Origin: UBA1219 sp045601425
GTDB taxonomy: Bacteria; Bacteroidota; Bacteroidia; Bacteroidales; P3
Assembly: GCA_045601425.1 (NCBI GenBank)
Contig: JAZRZP010000025.1
Coordinates: 1-64,000, forward strand
Reading direction: 5' to 3'
DNA: 64,000 bases
The position numbers and the translations under genes were made by a program. Below, one piece after another: positions 36,860 to 45,755 of this stretch. Position 1 is the stretch's first letter; each line of letters begins with the position of its first letter. Below the pieces are notes generated by a model. That model was given only the letters and a program-made list of their open reading frames with translations, was not told the origin of the DNA and made no database searches.

Positions 36860-38275
36860 ATGCATAGAAGAAATTTATTATTAGCAATAGTTGTTTTTGC
36901 GATTTTTGGGTGTACGGAACGCCGTATTACCGAATTGCCCGCTCGTGATACAAAAACGGAAAATTTTGTATACCTTTCCGAAGGGACATTTATGCTCAAT
37001 GGCGAGGAATGGTTCCCATTGATGCTCAACTACAAAACCGAAGTCCGAAACAGTGTTGTGTTTCCGGTTGCGTATTATGGTGAAGGGGCTACTTTTGTGG
37101 AAAATTTTCAGAAAATATCTGGTTGGGGATTCAATACACTCCGAATATGTATGGATGTGATGAGTGATGACGTGGATACCACCGTTCTGTTTCCATCGTT
37201 GGAAAAGATGATGGATACGGCTCAGATGTGTGGTTTTAAGGTTATGCTGCTTATAAAGCCTCCACTCGACGAGCAACGGAAAATTTTCACGGCAGGGCTT
37301 TTAAAGCATTTTGCGGAAAATCCGACACTATGGGCATACGATTTCATGAACGAACCTCTGTATTTCGACCCAGCGGAGACTCGCGATAAAATTGAGGCAT
37401 ACAATATTGTTGTTGATTGGCGCGAGATGATGGAAAACCATGCACCTCACCAACTTTTTACCATCGCTTTTTCGGAACCCATAGAGGTTTTCGAGTGGGA
37501 TCCCTCCATTTTGCCTGTCGATTTCGTTGAAATGCACACATACCATCCTTTGCGGGTGGCGAGCGAGATGTACTGGTACGGACGTTTCGTTGGCAAACCG
37601 TGGATGGTAGGGGAGACCGGACTTCCGGCCGACAACGATTCGGTGCCTTATTCGTGGCAAGCTGTTTTTATGAACGAAACCTTTCAATGTGCTATTGATA
37701 ACGGAGCTGCCGGTTATGGCTGGTGGGAGTTCCACGACTGTCTGGACGGCACCAATTTCGAAGCATGGTACACGGGTCTGCTGGATGACACCGGCGTGGA
37801 AAAACCTGCCTCGCAGATTGTGAAACGGCTGAATTTGCTGAAAAGACGTAAACCGCACAGACCTCTGAATTACTTCAATATGCTTGGATATGGGAACCTT
37901 TCCGTCGAAGGTGAAATCATAGACGAAAAGACCGGAAAAAATATCGAGGGGGCAGTGATACGGGGCTGGAACGAGGACTGGAGTGTGGGTATGAATACCT
38001 TCTCCGACGAAAACGGCCGTTTCTCGCTTGTGTCCAATGATGTATGTTTCCACTTTGAAATCTCTGCACCGGGGTACTCAAAAGCCAAATTTGATAAACC
38101 CGTACACTACGGAAACGTATCCGACTTGCCCGACAAGACACTCGAATATCAGCAGATAGGATATGTGCCTTTCTTGAAAAACGATACCAGCATGCTGACC
38201 TTGAATCCTCAGAAATTCATGGTCTCCCCGCAGAAGTTTGATATCGGTAGGGTAGAATTGAAGCGGATAAAGTGA
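36860..38275 (+). CDS. GH5-like (cellulase superfamily) lipoprotein
   Basis: 471 aa from ATG 36860, just after its promoter. The lipobox Cys is in FAIFGCTER. A TIM-barrel of glycoside hydrolase family 5 type spans about residues 35-330: WGFNTLRICMDVM, acid/base Glu in YDFMNEP, EMHTYHP and the nucleophile Glu in WMVGETGLPAD. The last ~90 residues form a carboxypeptidase-regulatory-like beta domain (GEIIDEKTGKNIEGAVIRG). The substrate is unknown. It is divergent from the DUF2079 gene and does not sit in a polysaccharide utilisation locus. Confidence 0.78.
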   Translation: MHRRNLLLAIVVFAIFGCTERRITELPARDTKTENFVYLSEGTFMLNGEEWFPLMLNYKTEVRNSVVFPVAYYGEGATFVENFQKISGWGFNTLRICMDVMSDDVDTTVLFPSLEKMMDTAQMCGFKVMLLIKPPLDEQRKIFTAGLLKHFAENPTLWAYDFMNEPLYFDPAETRDKIEAYNIVVDWREMMENHAPHQLFTIAFSEPIEVFEWDPSILPVDFVEMHTYHPLRVASEMYWYGRFVGKPWMVGETGLPADNDSVPYSWQAVFMNETFQCAIDNGAAGYGWWEFHDCLDGTNFEAWYTGLLDDTGVEKPASQIVKRLNLLKRRKPHRPLNYFNMLGYGNLSVEGEIIDEKTGKNIEGAVIRGWNEDWSVGMNTFSDENGRFSLVSNDVCFHFEISAPGYSKAKFDKPVHYGNVSDLPDKTLEYQQIGYVPFLKNDTSMLTLNPQKFMVSPQKFDIGRVELKRIK

Positions 38276-38278
38276 CTT

Positions 38279-38860
38279 TTACATGGAAATCTTTTCCAAC
38301 TCCTTGCAGATACGTGCTACAGGCAGCCCCATTACGTTGTAGTAACATCCATCGAGCCGTTCCACTGCCCAAAGCCCTATCCAGTCTTGTATGCCGTAGG
38401 CACCTGCCTTGTCCTGATAATTGTAATTGTCAAGGTAATGGTTTATCGCATCTTCGGACAGCTCCCTGAAAAATACCGATGTGCATTCCGAGAACGATAT
38501 TTTCCTGTCTTTATCCTTCAGGCACACGCCGGTATATACTTCATGGCGTTTTCCCGAGAGTGAAGACAGCATTCCGAAAGCTTCGGTCCGGCTTCTTGGC
38601 TTGCCGAGGACTTTTCCGTCGAGTACCACGACGGTATCGGCGGTGAGCAGTATTTCCCCGGAATGCAACCCTGTACCATATCCGTCTGCCTTCAGTATCG
38701 CAAGGGTTTGCGCTACGTCTCTGGCAGGGACGGGTGTGTCAAGTTTTTCTTCGACAGAAACGTTCACAACCTCAAAAGGCAGTCCAAGCAGGGAAACAAG
38801 CTGCTGCCTTCTGGGAGATTTCGATGCCAGCAGAATTTTTGGCAGTGCGGACGGAATCAT
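38279..38860 (-). CDS. maf: Maf-family nucleotide pyrophosphatase
   Basis: 193 aa. LLASKSPRRQQLVSLLGL and LTADTVVVLDGKVLGKPRSR, then DKAGAYGIQ, are the Maf/YhdE signature. The family hydrolyses dTTP, UTP or modified nucleotides in the cytoplasm. Its start overlaps the stop of the MORN-type gene by four bases, so the two are translationally coupled. Confidence 0.95.
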   Translation of the reverse strand: MIPSALPKILLASKSPRRQQLVSLLGLPFEVVNVSVEEKLDTPVPARDVAQTLAILKADGYGTGLHSGEILLTADTVVVLDGKVLGKPRSRTEAFGMLSSLSGKRHEVYTGVCLKDKDRKISFSECTSVFFRELSEDAINHYLDNYNYQDKAGAYGIQDWIGLWAVERLDGCYYNVMGLPVARICKELEKISM

Positions 38861-40233
38861 CGTTTCTGGGCTTTAAAACCGTCTTTGTTGCGGCGTTTCT
38901 GCTGTTCCTGAGGAGTGGCTTTCTTTTTTACTTCCTTTGAAACCATGCTGCCTCCTTCAAAGGTCATTGTCATCGTTTCTTCGCCGTACTGGTCGTAATA
39001 GTGCCATGTGCCTACGCGGACAGAGTTGTCGTTTACAATTGAGTATTCGCCGACCATTGATTTCTTTCCGTTACGGTGGTATTCAACCCAAGTGCCGTCC
39101 GATTTGCCGTTCTTGAAGTGCTGTTCGCGTGCGATGTTGCCCATTTCGGTGTAGTATGTCCATTTGCCGTCTTTCAGACCATTGTCGAAATTGCCTTCTT
39201 CTTCGAGTTTGCCCGAAGTGTTGTATTTCTTCCATGCTCCGTCTTGCACGTCATCGGCGTAGTTGCATTCCGACATTATGTTGCCGTTGTTGAAATAGCG
39301 GACTTCCTTGCCGTTTTTCTTGTCCTTTCTGTAGTTTATGATGTATCGCGGTTTGCCGTTGTCGTTGTAGGCGTGCCATTCACCGGTTTTAAGACCTTTT
39401 TCAAAACTTCCTTCGTAGTCTACTTTCCCGTTGGTGTGCCATGCGGTCCATTTGCCTTCTTCGAGTCCGTCAGCATATTTGCCTTCGTGGAGTTTTTTGC
39501 CGTTTTCATACCATGTGGTCCAAAGTCCTTGGCGCACGCCATCGACGTAATTGCCTGCACGCCATTTTTCACCGGTTTCGTAATAGTATGTCCAAAGGCC
39601 GGTCTCCGATCCGTTCACATAGTTCCCGCGTATGCCTATACCGCCATTGTCGCGGTAATAAAAAATCCATTCGCCTTCCTGATTGCCGTCAACGATTTTG
39701 CCTTCCATGTCTTTCTTGCCGAGTTCGGTGTACCATACGGCATAGCAGTTGAGTTCGTTGTCCTTGTATTCGCCTTCGAATTTGAGCTTTCCGTTGGCAT
39801 GCCATTCTTTGGTGGCACCGTCCTTTATTCCTTCAACGAAGGTTATCTCTTCTTTCTGGCGGCCGTTTTCGTACCACGATTTGTAGAGCCCGTTTTTCTT
39901 GCCGTCGGTAACATTGACTTCGCTTTTCAGCTTGCCACCTTGGTACCAGCTGCGGGAAACGCCGTTCTCATAATTCTCTACGGCACATTCGCTGCCGTCT
40001 TCATAATAAACTTTCCATACACCGGTTTTTTCTCCGCTGTTGTCAAAACTTCCTGTCTGGTAGACATTTCCGTTGGGGTGATAATATGTCCATGTACCGA
40101 CTTTCGTGTCGCCCGAATACTGGCCTTCAACCGATTTCTGTGTGTTTGCCACATCGTAATATTTTACGACTTTCTGTGTGTTAGCAGTGTAGAATATTGT
40201 TGCTAAAAGGGTTAAAACGATTGCTTTTCTCAT
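38857..40233 (-). CDS. Secreted MORN-variant (YwqK-type) repeat protein
   Basis: 458 aa from ATG 40233. A signal peptide (ending near YTANTQ) is followed by roughly eighteen repeats of about 23 residues of the form 'G.W..Y...G...EG.Y..G' (for example GVWKVYYEDGSECAVENY and GLWTTWYENGKKLHEGKY). This is the MORN_2/YwqK-like family; the name 'antitoxin' often given to it is not informative here. A basic tail (KKKATPQEQQKRRNKDG) ends the protein. Role unknown, possibly surface or periplasmic binding. Confidence 0.85.
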   Translation of the reverse strand: MRKAIVLTLLATIFYTANTQKVVKYYDVANTQKSVEGQYSGDTKVGTWTYYHPNGNVYQTGSFDNSGEKTGVWKVYYEDGSECAVENYENGVSRSWYQGGKLKSEVNVTDGKKNGLYKSWYENGRQKEEITFVEGIKDGATKEWHANGKLKFEGEYKDNELNCYAVWYTELGKKDMEGKIVDGNQEGEWIFYYRDNGGIGIRGNYVNGSETGLWTYYYETGEKWRAGNYVDGVRQGLWTTWYENGKKLHEGKYADGLEEGKWTAWHTNGKVDYEGSFEKGLKTGEWHAYNDNGKPRYIINYRKDKKNGKEVRYFNNGNIMSECNYADDVQDGAWKKYNTSGKLEEEGNFDNGLKDGKWTYYTEMGNIAREQHFKNGKSDGTWVEYHRNGKKSMVGEYSIVNDNSVRVGTWHYYDQYGEETMTMTFEGGSMVSKEVKKKATPQEQQKRRNKDGFKAQKR

Positions 40234-40268
40234 ATTTGTAAGATTTGTATTATCATGTTTTTGAATTG

Positions 40269-40276
40269 CAAAGATA
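40269..40276 (-). promoter_or_regulatory. -7 box (TATCTTTG) of the MORN-maf operon
   Basis: TATCTTTGC on the minus strand lies 35 bases before ATG 40233. Confidence 0.6.
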
Positions 40277-40378
40277 CGAAAAAAAATCTTTTTCGGCAAA
40301 TTTTTTTAAAAAAAGGAAACTGCGATTTCAAAGAGTCAAAACCGCGGCTTTTATGAAATATGAAAAAAATGTCTTTTT

Positions 40379-41551
40379 TTATTTTTTCGGCTGACCGAAG
40401 TTCATGCCGAGCGATATGCGGACTGTGTTAGCCAGCGGGCTCTGGGTTTTTGTGGTCAGTGAAATGAGGTACGAAAGGTCGAATGTGAAAAGGTTGTAGC
40501 GTATTCCGCCTCCGACAGTCATGTATTGGCGGCCGCCTTTATGCTTGTTTTCGTAGAAATATCCGGCACGGATGGCAAAAATTTTGTTGTACCAGTATTC
40601 GGCACCCACGGAAAGCTGTATTTCGTGCAACTCTTCCGAAAAACCGTTAGGCGAATCCGAGAACGACTGCAGCACAGCCTGCATGACGCTTATTTTGGCA
40701 GCGTTGTCTTCCTTGCCGGCAATTATATTGCCTGATTCATCATATACGGGAGGGGTGGGAACCAAAAGCTTGTTGGCGTCGAGCATCAGCGAAAACTGGT
40801 TGTATTCGTCGATATCCACCGTGTAACGTCCGCCGATACGGAGGTTGGCCGGCAGGAAGTCTTTTTCGTTGTCGTCGTCGGAATAGGATATTTTCGAACC
40901 AAGGTTGCTTATGAACAGACCGAGTGCCAGTTCGCCCGGCATCGAAGGCGATGCAAAGAGCGGTGTTTGGTAATAAACTCCGATGTCGGCGGCAATGGCA
41001 TTTCCGGCATGAGTGGTGGCAGTGCCCACATCCTGACCCTGTGTCAGGTCAGAACGCAGATAGCGTCCGGTAGCACCGAGGGAAACGTTGTCCGAAAGTT
41101 TCATGGAGTAGGTCATGTCGATTGTGAATTCGTTTGGGTTGTAGTTGCCTAAACTCGAACCGCTTTCGTCGGTGAATTCCACTTCTCCGACCGAGTAGTA
41201 TGTTATTGATGCTCCCAAAGCACTTCGGTTGTTGAGTTTGTAGTAACCGCCGAGGTAGAGCAGGTTCATGTCGCCAACACCGAGTTTGCGGAGCCACGGC
41301 GTGTAGGTCATGGAGAATCCCGCCTGATCTTCTACAAAGGCAAACTTCGCGTTGTTCCAATGCGATGAGTTCGCATCGGGTTTCGAAGCTGCGCCCACGT
41401 CGCCCAACCCTGCCGATGTGGCATCGGGTGCGACAAGCACTATTGGCATTGCCGTAGATATGTATTGCTCATCGTATTTCTGTGCAAATGTGTTGGCATA
41501 CAGTAATGCGGATAGCGAAAAAGTAGCCAATATCTTAAATTTTCTGTTCAT
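40379..41551 (-). CDS. porV: T9SS outer-membrane channel/shuttle protein PorV
   Basis: 390 aa from ATG 41551. A signal peptide ends at ANTFAQ. AMPIVLVAPDATSAGLGDVGAAS is the PorV/LptO hallmark, followed by a FadL-like 14-strand barrel (GMTYTPWLRKLGVGDMNL-type strands) ending in FDLSYLISLTT. PorV carries cargo from the translocon to the PorU sortase at the outer membrane. It lies 86 bases downstream of porU in the same direction. Confidence 0.92.
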   Translation of the reverse strand: MNRKFKILATFSLSALLYANTFAQKYDEQYISTAMPIVLVAPDATSAGLGDVGAASKPDANSSHWNNAKFAFVEDQAGFSMTYTPWLRKLGVGDMNLLYLGGYYKLNNRSALGASITYYSVGEVEFTDESGSSLGNYNPNEFTIDMTYSMKLSDNVSLGATGRYLRSDLTQGQDVGTATTHAGNAIAADIGVYYQTPLFASPSMPGELALGLFISNLGSKISYSDDDNEKDFLPANLRIGGRYTVDIDEYNQFSLMLDANKLLVPTPPVYDESGNIIAGKEDNAAKISVMQAVLQSFSDSPNGFSEELHEIQLSVGAEYWYNKIFAIRAGYFYENKHKGGRQYMTVGGGIRYNLFTFDLSYLISLTTKTQSPLANTVRISLGMNFGQPKK

Positions 41552-41637
41552 TTCTGAAGTCGTTTTTTTTTTTTGAAAAAATTGTGTTCGGAAAAACGGA
41601 AGTTGTTTTTTTTTATTGCTCAAAGTTTTTTTTTTGT

Positions 41638-44600
41638 TTAATTTTTTATCACTTTGGCCGATTTTGTCAGTTGTTCGCCATCGGAAAATGTTACCACGGC
41701 ACGCATGAAATAGATTCCTCTGCCGGCTTTTCCACCGTTTTCTGTGCTGAAGTCCCAGTCTATCTTTCCTGCTACCGATGATCCCTTGGCGACGTTTGGA
41801 GTGAGTTTGCGTACCAACCTGCCCGAAGCATCGAAAATGAAAATTTCGGCACTCCGAATGTCGCTGCTGTTGTGTTCCAGTTGTATCGAAACATTTTCCT
41901 TTGCAGGATTCGGGTATGCGAAAAACCTGCCTATCTCGTTCTTTTCTGCCTTGCCGACAGTGAATTTAACGGTGGCACTGTTCGAGTAATTGTATATGTT
42001 CCATGCTTTGAGTGTAAGCGTATGCGGACCTTCCGAAAGGTTGTAGAGCGGGTATTTCACATATCCTTTGGCAGAGTTTCTGATGTCGGTTTCGAAAAAG
42101 TCGTTGAGGGTGATTATTTCGTTCACGGAATTGTCCAAAACGGCGGTAATGTCGTGGCCTATGCCGCTACCTACGGCGTTTATGCCGACCCTGTCGCTGA
42201 GAATGGCATATATTGAAGGATTACGGTTGGTGATTCCTTCCGAGATGAACAGACTGTCGTTGATGAACAACCGTACTTCGGGGTAAAATTCCAAAGTGTC
42301 GGCAGCTTCGTTGAATCCTCCGAAAAGTATGTTTTTGAAGTTTCCCGATGCGTTGGCATCGGCAGATTGTGCGTAATGGCTCAGTTTCCCGAAATCGTAT
42401 TTGTACGAAACGTCTTTGGGAACAATGAACGAATATTCGAATTTTCCGTTCATGACAGTGTCTTGTGACTTGAACAGAACGTTCTTCTGCTGGCGGAAAT
42501 CCGTCTCGGTCTCTTCGTTGTCGTTGGCCAGTGTCCGGTGCAGGGATTTTTTGTCGAAAACGGTGGTGTAGAGTTTCCCTTCGAAACCGTTTACAATGTT
42601 CCCCGAAATGTCCTGAATTTCTCCGCTTATTTTTATCCTCGACAATACCGTAGCAGTATCGGCAATTCCGGGTATGACATCGGAATCATTTATTTTTGTA
42701 ACGGCGACATTATATTCGGGCAGCGACAGCTTGAGTGCAGGGTCACCGAAAAGGGTAAGAGCATGAGTGGTATTGAAACCGTTTTTCATCATCCTCACGG
42801 CATCTCCGATTGTGTTCTGTATGCCGTTGTGCGAAGCAAAGAGTTCAAGACTTATCTTGGTGTCCACCTGAGAGTTGTGACTTATTGGACGAGATGCTGC
42901 TACAACGCCAATGCCTCCTCCGTTGGCACTCAGAAGGAAAATCTCGGCTCCGGAAACATCGTCAGGATCATCGTATTTTCCCCAAGAGCATGTGCTTGCC
43001 ATGAAAAACGGCAGAGAGTTGGTATTGCTGAAGTTCGGTATGTTTGAACGTTCCATGTAGCGTTCCGAACCAATGTGGTCGGGAGAACCGTGTCCTACAT
43101 AATTCAGGAATATGCATCCGTAGTTCATTTTTTTTGTCACGGCATTTGTTACATCGGGGTAGAAAGAACCTATGGATCCTGACTGCTGAACGTATGCATC
43201 GGCATATATTTTCTCGATGTTCAGGTTCGGATACGTCTTTTCAAGTGTATCCGTGGTGTATTCGCTGCTGGTGACAAAGCTCACGTCGCTGCTGCATCCG
43301 GGGTCTGCGTCGTCGGCAAGGAATACTACCATGTTCCGCCAGTCGCCCCTTATGTCGGGAATGTCGAAGTCTCTGTTGGTTATGTATCGGCTGATTTTGT
43401 CGGTTAGAATGTCGGCCTGCGCTGTGGTGCGGGCGGGCAGACGGCCTATGCCGATGTCTATCGATTCCGATACGCTTCCGCTTTCATCGTCGTGCAGGTA
43501 ACCGAATATGTCGTCGCTGGCAACAGATCCACCTTCATCGGTGAACGACTCCACCGTTTCGTATCCTATTACAGTGTTTTCATTGTGTTGCAGCAGGTTG
43601 CGATGGTCGAAACTGCCTCCGCCGAACAGAAGAAGGTACCTCGGCTTTGAGAGTGAATTGTCATCAACGGCTTTGTCGAAAAGCATTTTCATGAAACTGC
43701 GTATGGCAATGGCATCTTGCTTCCCTGACGAAAATTCGTTGTATATTTTTTCGGGCGTGGTTACAAAAACGCTCATATTGTCGTAGGTGCGGTGCAGTTC
43801 AGCAATCTTTTCGGCTTGCTGCAGGAAGTTTTTGTGTGCAACAATGACCAAATCAATTGATTTCTCAGCGTGCAGGTTCTGATTGTCGATTTTTTCGGCT
43901 CTGAGAGGCGAAAGAAACGAGCTGCCGTCGAAGGCGGTAAACTCGCGGATAACGTCGCTTTTTGCAACAAACACCAGCGTGTCGCCCAAAAAATCAGCCC
44001 GCATCATTTTCACGTTGTTGTGGTCGCTCACGTCCCATACACTCACGTTCCGTGCGTTTGTGATGTGATATTTTGACACAGAGTTGCCCGAATTGCCGGC
44101 AAAATTCCTGAAATCTAATTCTCTGCCGCTGTATTGCAGCAGAGATACGGCATTGACTTCTATAAAATCCAGATACCCCACGGCCAGACTTTCGGTGTAA
44201 TTGTAAGTTATTGAAAAACTGCAGGTGTTGCCACCCTGCGACGTGCGTGAATCGGTGAATGTCTTGTACGGTGAGTTGTTCTGGAAATTGTATGTGTTGT
44301 GCCCGTTCCCCCAGTTCACGTCAAAGGAAGATCGGGCTGTAGATATGCTTGCCACAGCGTATCGGGCCATTATCTTTTCCCCACTCACCATGTTTGGCAG
44401 TTGCAGATTGAAATTCCGTGTCCGTGACGAAGGTGTGAATTTCTCTCCGGCCCATATCTGTCCGCTTTTGTGGGTGTTCGTCAAATCATTGTTTATCACA
44501 TCTCTTGAAATGTATGTAACCACGTCTTCGGTTACGGTCAGGTCCGATTCGTCTACAGTTGCTATGCGTTTTCCGGTGCCGGTGCCGGTGCCGGTGCCGG

Positions 44601-45483
44601 TGCCGGGAGAAAAAGTGAAGAAATAGTAATTTTCGGTAGAGTATGTGTTCACCTTATATACGAACATCTTTTCGTTACTACTGTATCTCCACACGTTGGC
44701 GGCTTCGCCGAAGAACAGAATGTAGTCGTTTCCGTCAAAAATGCCGTTGCCGTTCTCGTCAGTCACGCTTATTGCCAGTTCTTTCAGGTCATCGGCGCGA
44801 GGAACGCTGTTCTTTTCCGGAAGGCATTCTCCGCCGTTGCCGAACAGCGACAGGTCGGCAATGCTTTTGCCTCTTGCCGGAATGCCCATGTTTTCGAAAG
44901 CCCCGACCGTAATCTTGTATATGCCGGTGGCGTTCACTGCAATCTTGTACCATTCACCGTCGGAAAGAACCGAATTGCCGACCGATTTGACAGATTTTTC
45001 GCAGACTGTGGTAACAGTGTTGAATCTGTAAGAGAGCGAAAACCTTTCAACACGCCTTATTCCTTCATTCGTACGGAAGTAAGGAAATAATGTCAGCACA
45101 AAATGGGTCGAGTCCTCCATGATTTTCGGAGAGACACTATAATATATGGTGTCGGGAATGCTGATTTTGAGGCTGTTCAAAAATAATTCCTCGGATTTTG
45201 AAACAAAAACAGAATATACATCGTTCAAAACAGAAATGCATGAAACTGGATTTTTCAAGTTTCCGGCGGTTGCGAATTCTTTGAAATAGTTGAAAAATGG
45301 AAATCTGTCACCGGCACCGCATTCCTCGAAAGTAGGACTGAATACGGTCATGGAATCTGGTGTTTCTGCCCAATGAATTTGAAATGATTTCGAATGCTGT
45401 TGCGAAAAAGCCGTGGCTGCACAGCAGAACAGGAAACAAACAAGTGCCGTTTTTCGGCAAGTATCGGAAAAAATCGGTGTCAT
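41638..45483 (-). CDS. porU: T9SS C-terminal signal peptidase/sortase PorU
   Basis: 1281 aa from ATG 45483; the frame is open for 74 more codons, but those are Phe-rich translations of AT-rich DNA. A signal peptide ends in TAFSQ. An N-terminal beta region precedes a gingipain-type C25 peptidase domain (about 580-930) with the catalytic His in NYVGHGSPD (about residue 797) and Cys in ASTCSWGKYDDP (about 831). A C-terminal sorting-like domain (FFAYPNPAKENVSIQLEH to KVIKN) ends the protein. It removes the cargo sorting signal and attaches cargo to anionic LPS. A run of five Gly-Thr repeats (about residue 300) comes from a hexanucleotide repeat. Confidence 0.93.
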   Translation of the reverse strand: MTPIFSDTCRKTALVCFLFCCAATAFSQQHSKSFQIHWAETPDSMTVFSPTFEECGAGDRFPFFNYFKEFATAGNLKNPVSCISVLNDVYSVFVSKSEELFLNSLKISIPDTIYYSVSPKIMEDSTHFVLTLFPYFRTNEGIRRVERFSLSYRFNTVTTVCEKSVKSVGNSVLSDGEWYKIAVNATGIYKITVGAFENMGIPARGKSIADLSLFGNGGECLPEKNSVPRADDLKELAISVTDENGNGIFDGNDYILFFGEAANVWRYSSNEKMFVYKVNTYSTENYYFFTFSPGTGTGTGTGTGKRIATVDESDLTVTEDVVTYISRDVINNDLTNTHKSGQIWAGEKFTPSSRTRNFNLQLPNMVSGEKIMARYAVASISTARSSFDVNWGNGHNTYNFQNNSPYKTFTDSRTSQGGNTCSFSITYNYTESLAVGYLDFIEVNAVSLLQYSGRELDFRNFAGNSGNSVSKYHITNARNVSVWDVSDHNNVKMMRADFLGDTLVFVAKSDVIREFTAFDGSSFLSPLRAEKIDNQNLHAEKSIDLVIVAHKNFLQQAEKIAELHRTYDNMSVFVTTPEKIYNEFSSGKQDAIAIRSFMKMLFDKAVDDNSLSKPRYLLLFGGGSFDHRNLLQHNENTVIGYETVESFTDEGGSVASDDIFGYLHDDESGSVSESIDIGIGRLPARTTAQADILTDKISRYITNRDFDIPDIRGDWRNMVVFLADDADPGCSSDVSFVTSSEYTTDTLEKTYPNLNIEKIYADAYVQQSGSIGSFYPDVTNAVTKKMNYGCIFLNYVGHGSPDHIGSERYMERSNIPNFSNTNSLPFFMASTCSWGKYDDPDDVSGAEIFLLSANGGGIGVVAASRPISHNSQVDTKISLELFASHNGIQNTIGDAVRMMKNGFNTTHALTLFGDPALKLSLPEYNVAVTKINDSDVIPGIADTATVLSRIKISGEIQDISGNIVNGFEGKLYTTVFDKKSLHRTLANDNEETETDFRQQKNVLFKSQDTVMNGKFEYSFIVPKDVSYKYDFGKLSHYAQSADANASGNFKNILFGGFNEAADTLEFYPEVRLFINDSLFISEGITNRNPSIYAILSDRVGINAVGSGIGHDITAVLDNSVNEIITLNDFFETDIRNSAKGYVKYPLYNLSEGPHTLTLKAWNIYNYSNSATVKFTVGKAEKNEIGRFFAYPNPAKENVSIQLEHNSSDIRSAEIFIFDASGRLVRKLTPNVAKGSSVAGKIDWDFSTENGGKAGRGIYFMRAVVTFSDGEQLTKSAKVIKN
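44573..44606 (+). repeat. Hexanucleotide tandem repeat (GGTGCC)5 inside porU
   Basis: Five perfect GGTGCC units at 44575-44604 encode (Gly-Thr)5 on the minus strand. The period of six keeps frame when copies are gained or lost. Confidence 0.9.
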
Positions 45484-45536
45484 ATTTCTAACAAAAATAA
45501 AAACAAATAACTCAAAAAAAGAAAAAAAATTGTGTG

Positions 45537-45600
45537 CCGGAAAAAAACGGCAAAAATTGAAAAAAACGGCAAAAAAACGGCAAAAAAACGGCAAAAACAG
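45537..45600. repeat. Phased A-tract repeat (ACGGCAAAAAA) in the porU-porP spacer
   Basis: CGGC followed by five or more A starts at 45548, 45567, 45578 and 45589; the last three are exactly 11 bases apart. A-tracts at helical spacing suggest bent DNA between the divergent T9SS genes. Confidence 0.75.
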
Positions 45601-45649
45601 AAAAAGCAGGCCAAAAAATAATGAAAGCTCTAAAAAAAAATTTTTTATA

Positions 45650-45724
45650 TATCTTTGTAATTCAATAGATTGTAATTTTTTTTTTGTAAAATGCTGAAAA
45701 ATCAAAAAAAAAATCGTAATATTG
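45650..45724 (+). promoter_or_regulatory. Two tandem -7 boxes before porP/sprF
   Basis: TATCTTTG at 45650-45657 and TAATATTG at 45717-45724, the latter 32 bases before ATG 45756. Either or both may drive porP and the following lipoprotein gene. Confidence 0.5.
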
Positions 45725-45755
45725 CGGAATTATTTAGAGACATAATTAATAACTT

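Noticed and set aside
39076..40206. 376-codon open frame opposite the MORN-type gene
   Set aside because: It mirrors the repeat gene, giving regular Phe/Val-rich repeats. The minus-strand frame has a signal peptide, promoter and repeat family.
45483..45705. Longer N-terminus of PorU (74 extra residues)
   Set aside because: The extension is Phe-rich translation of A-tract DNA; the signal peptide at the later ATG fits the family.
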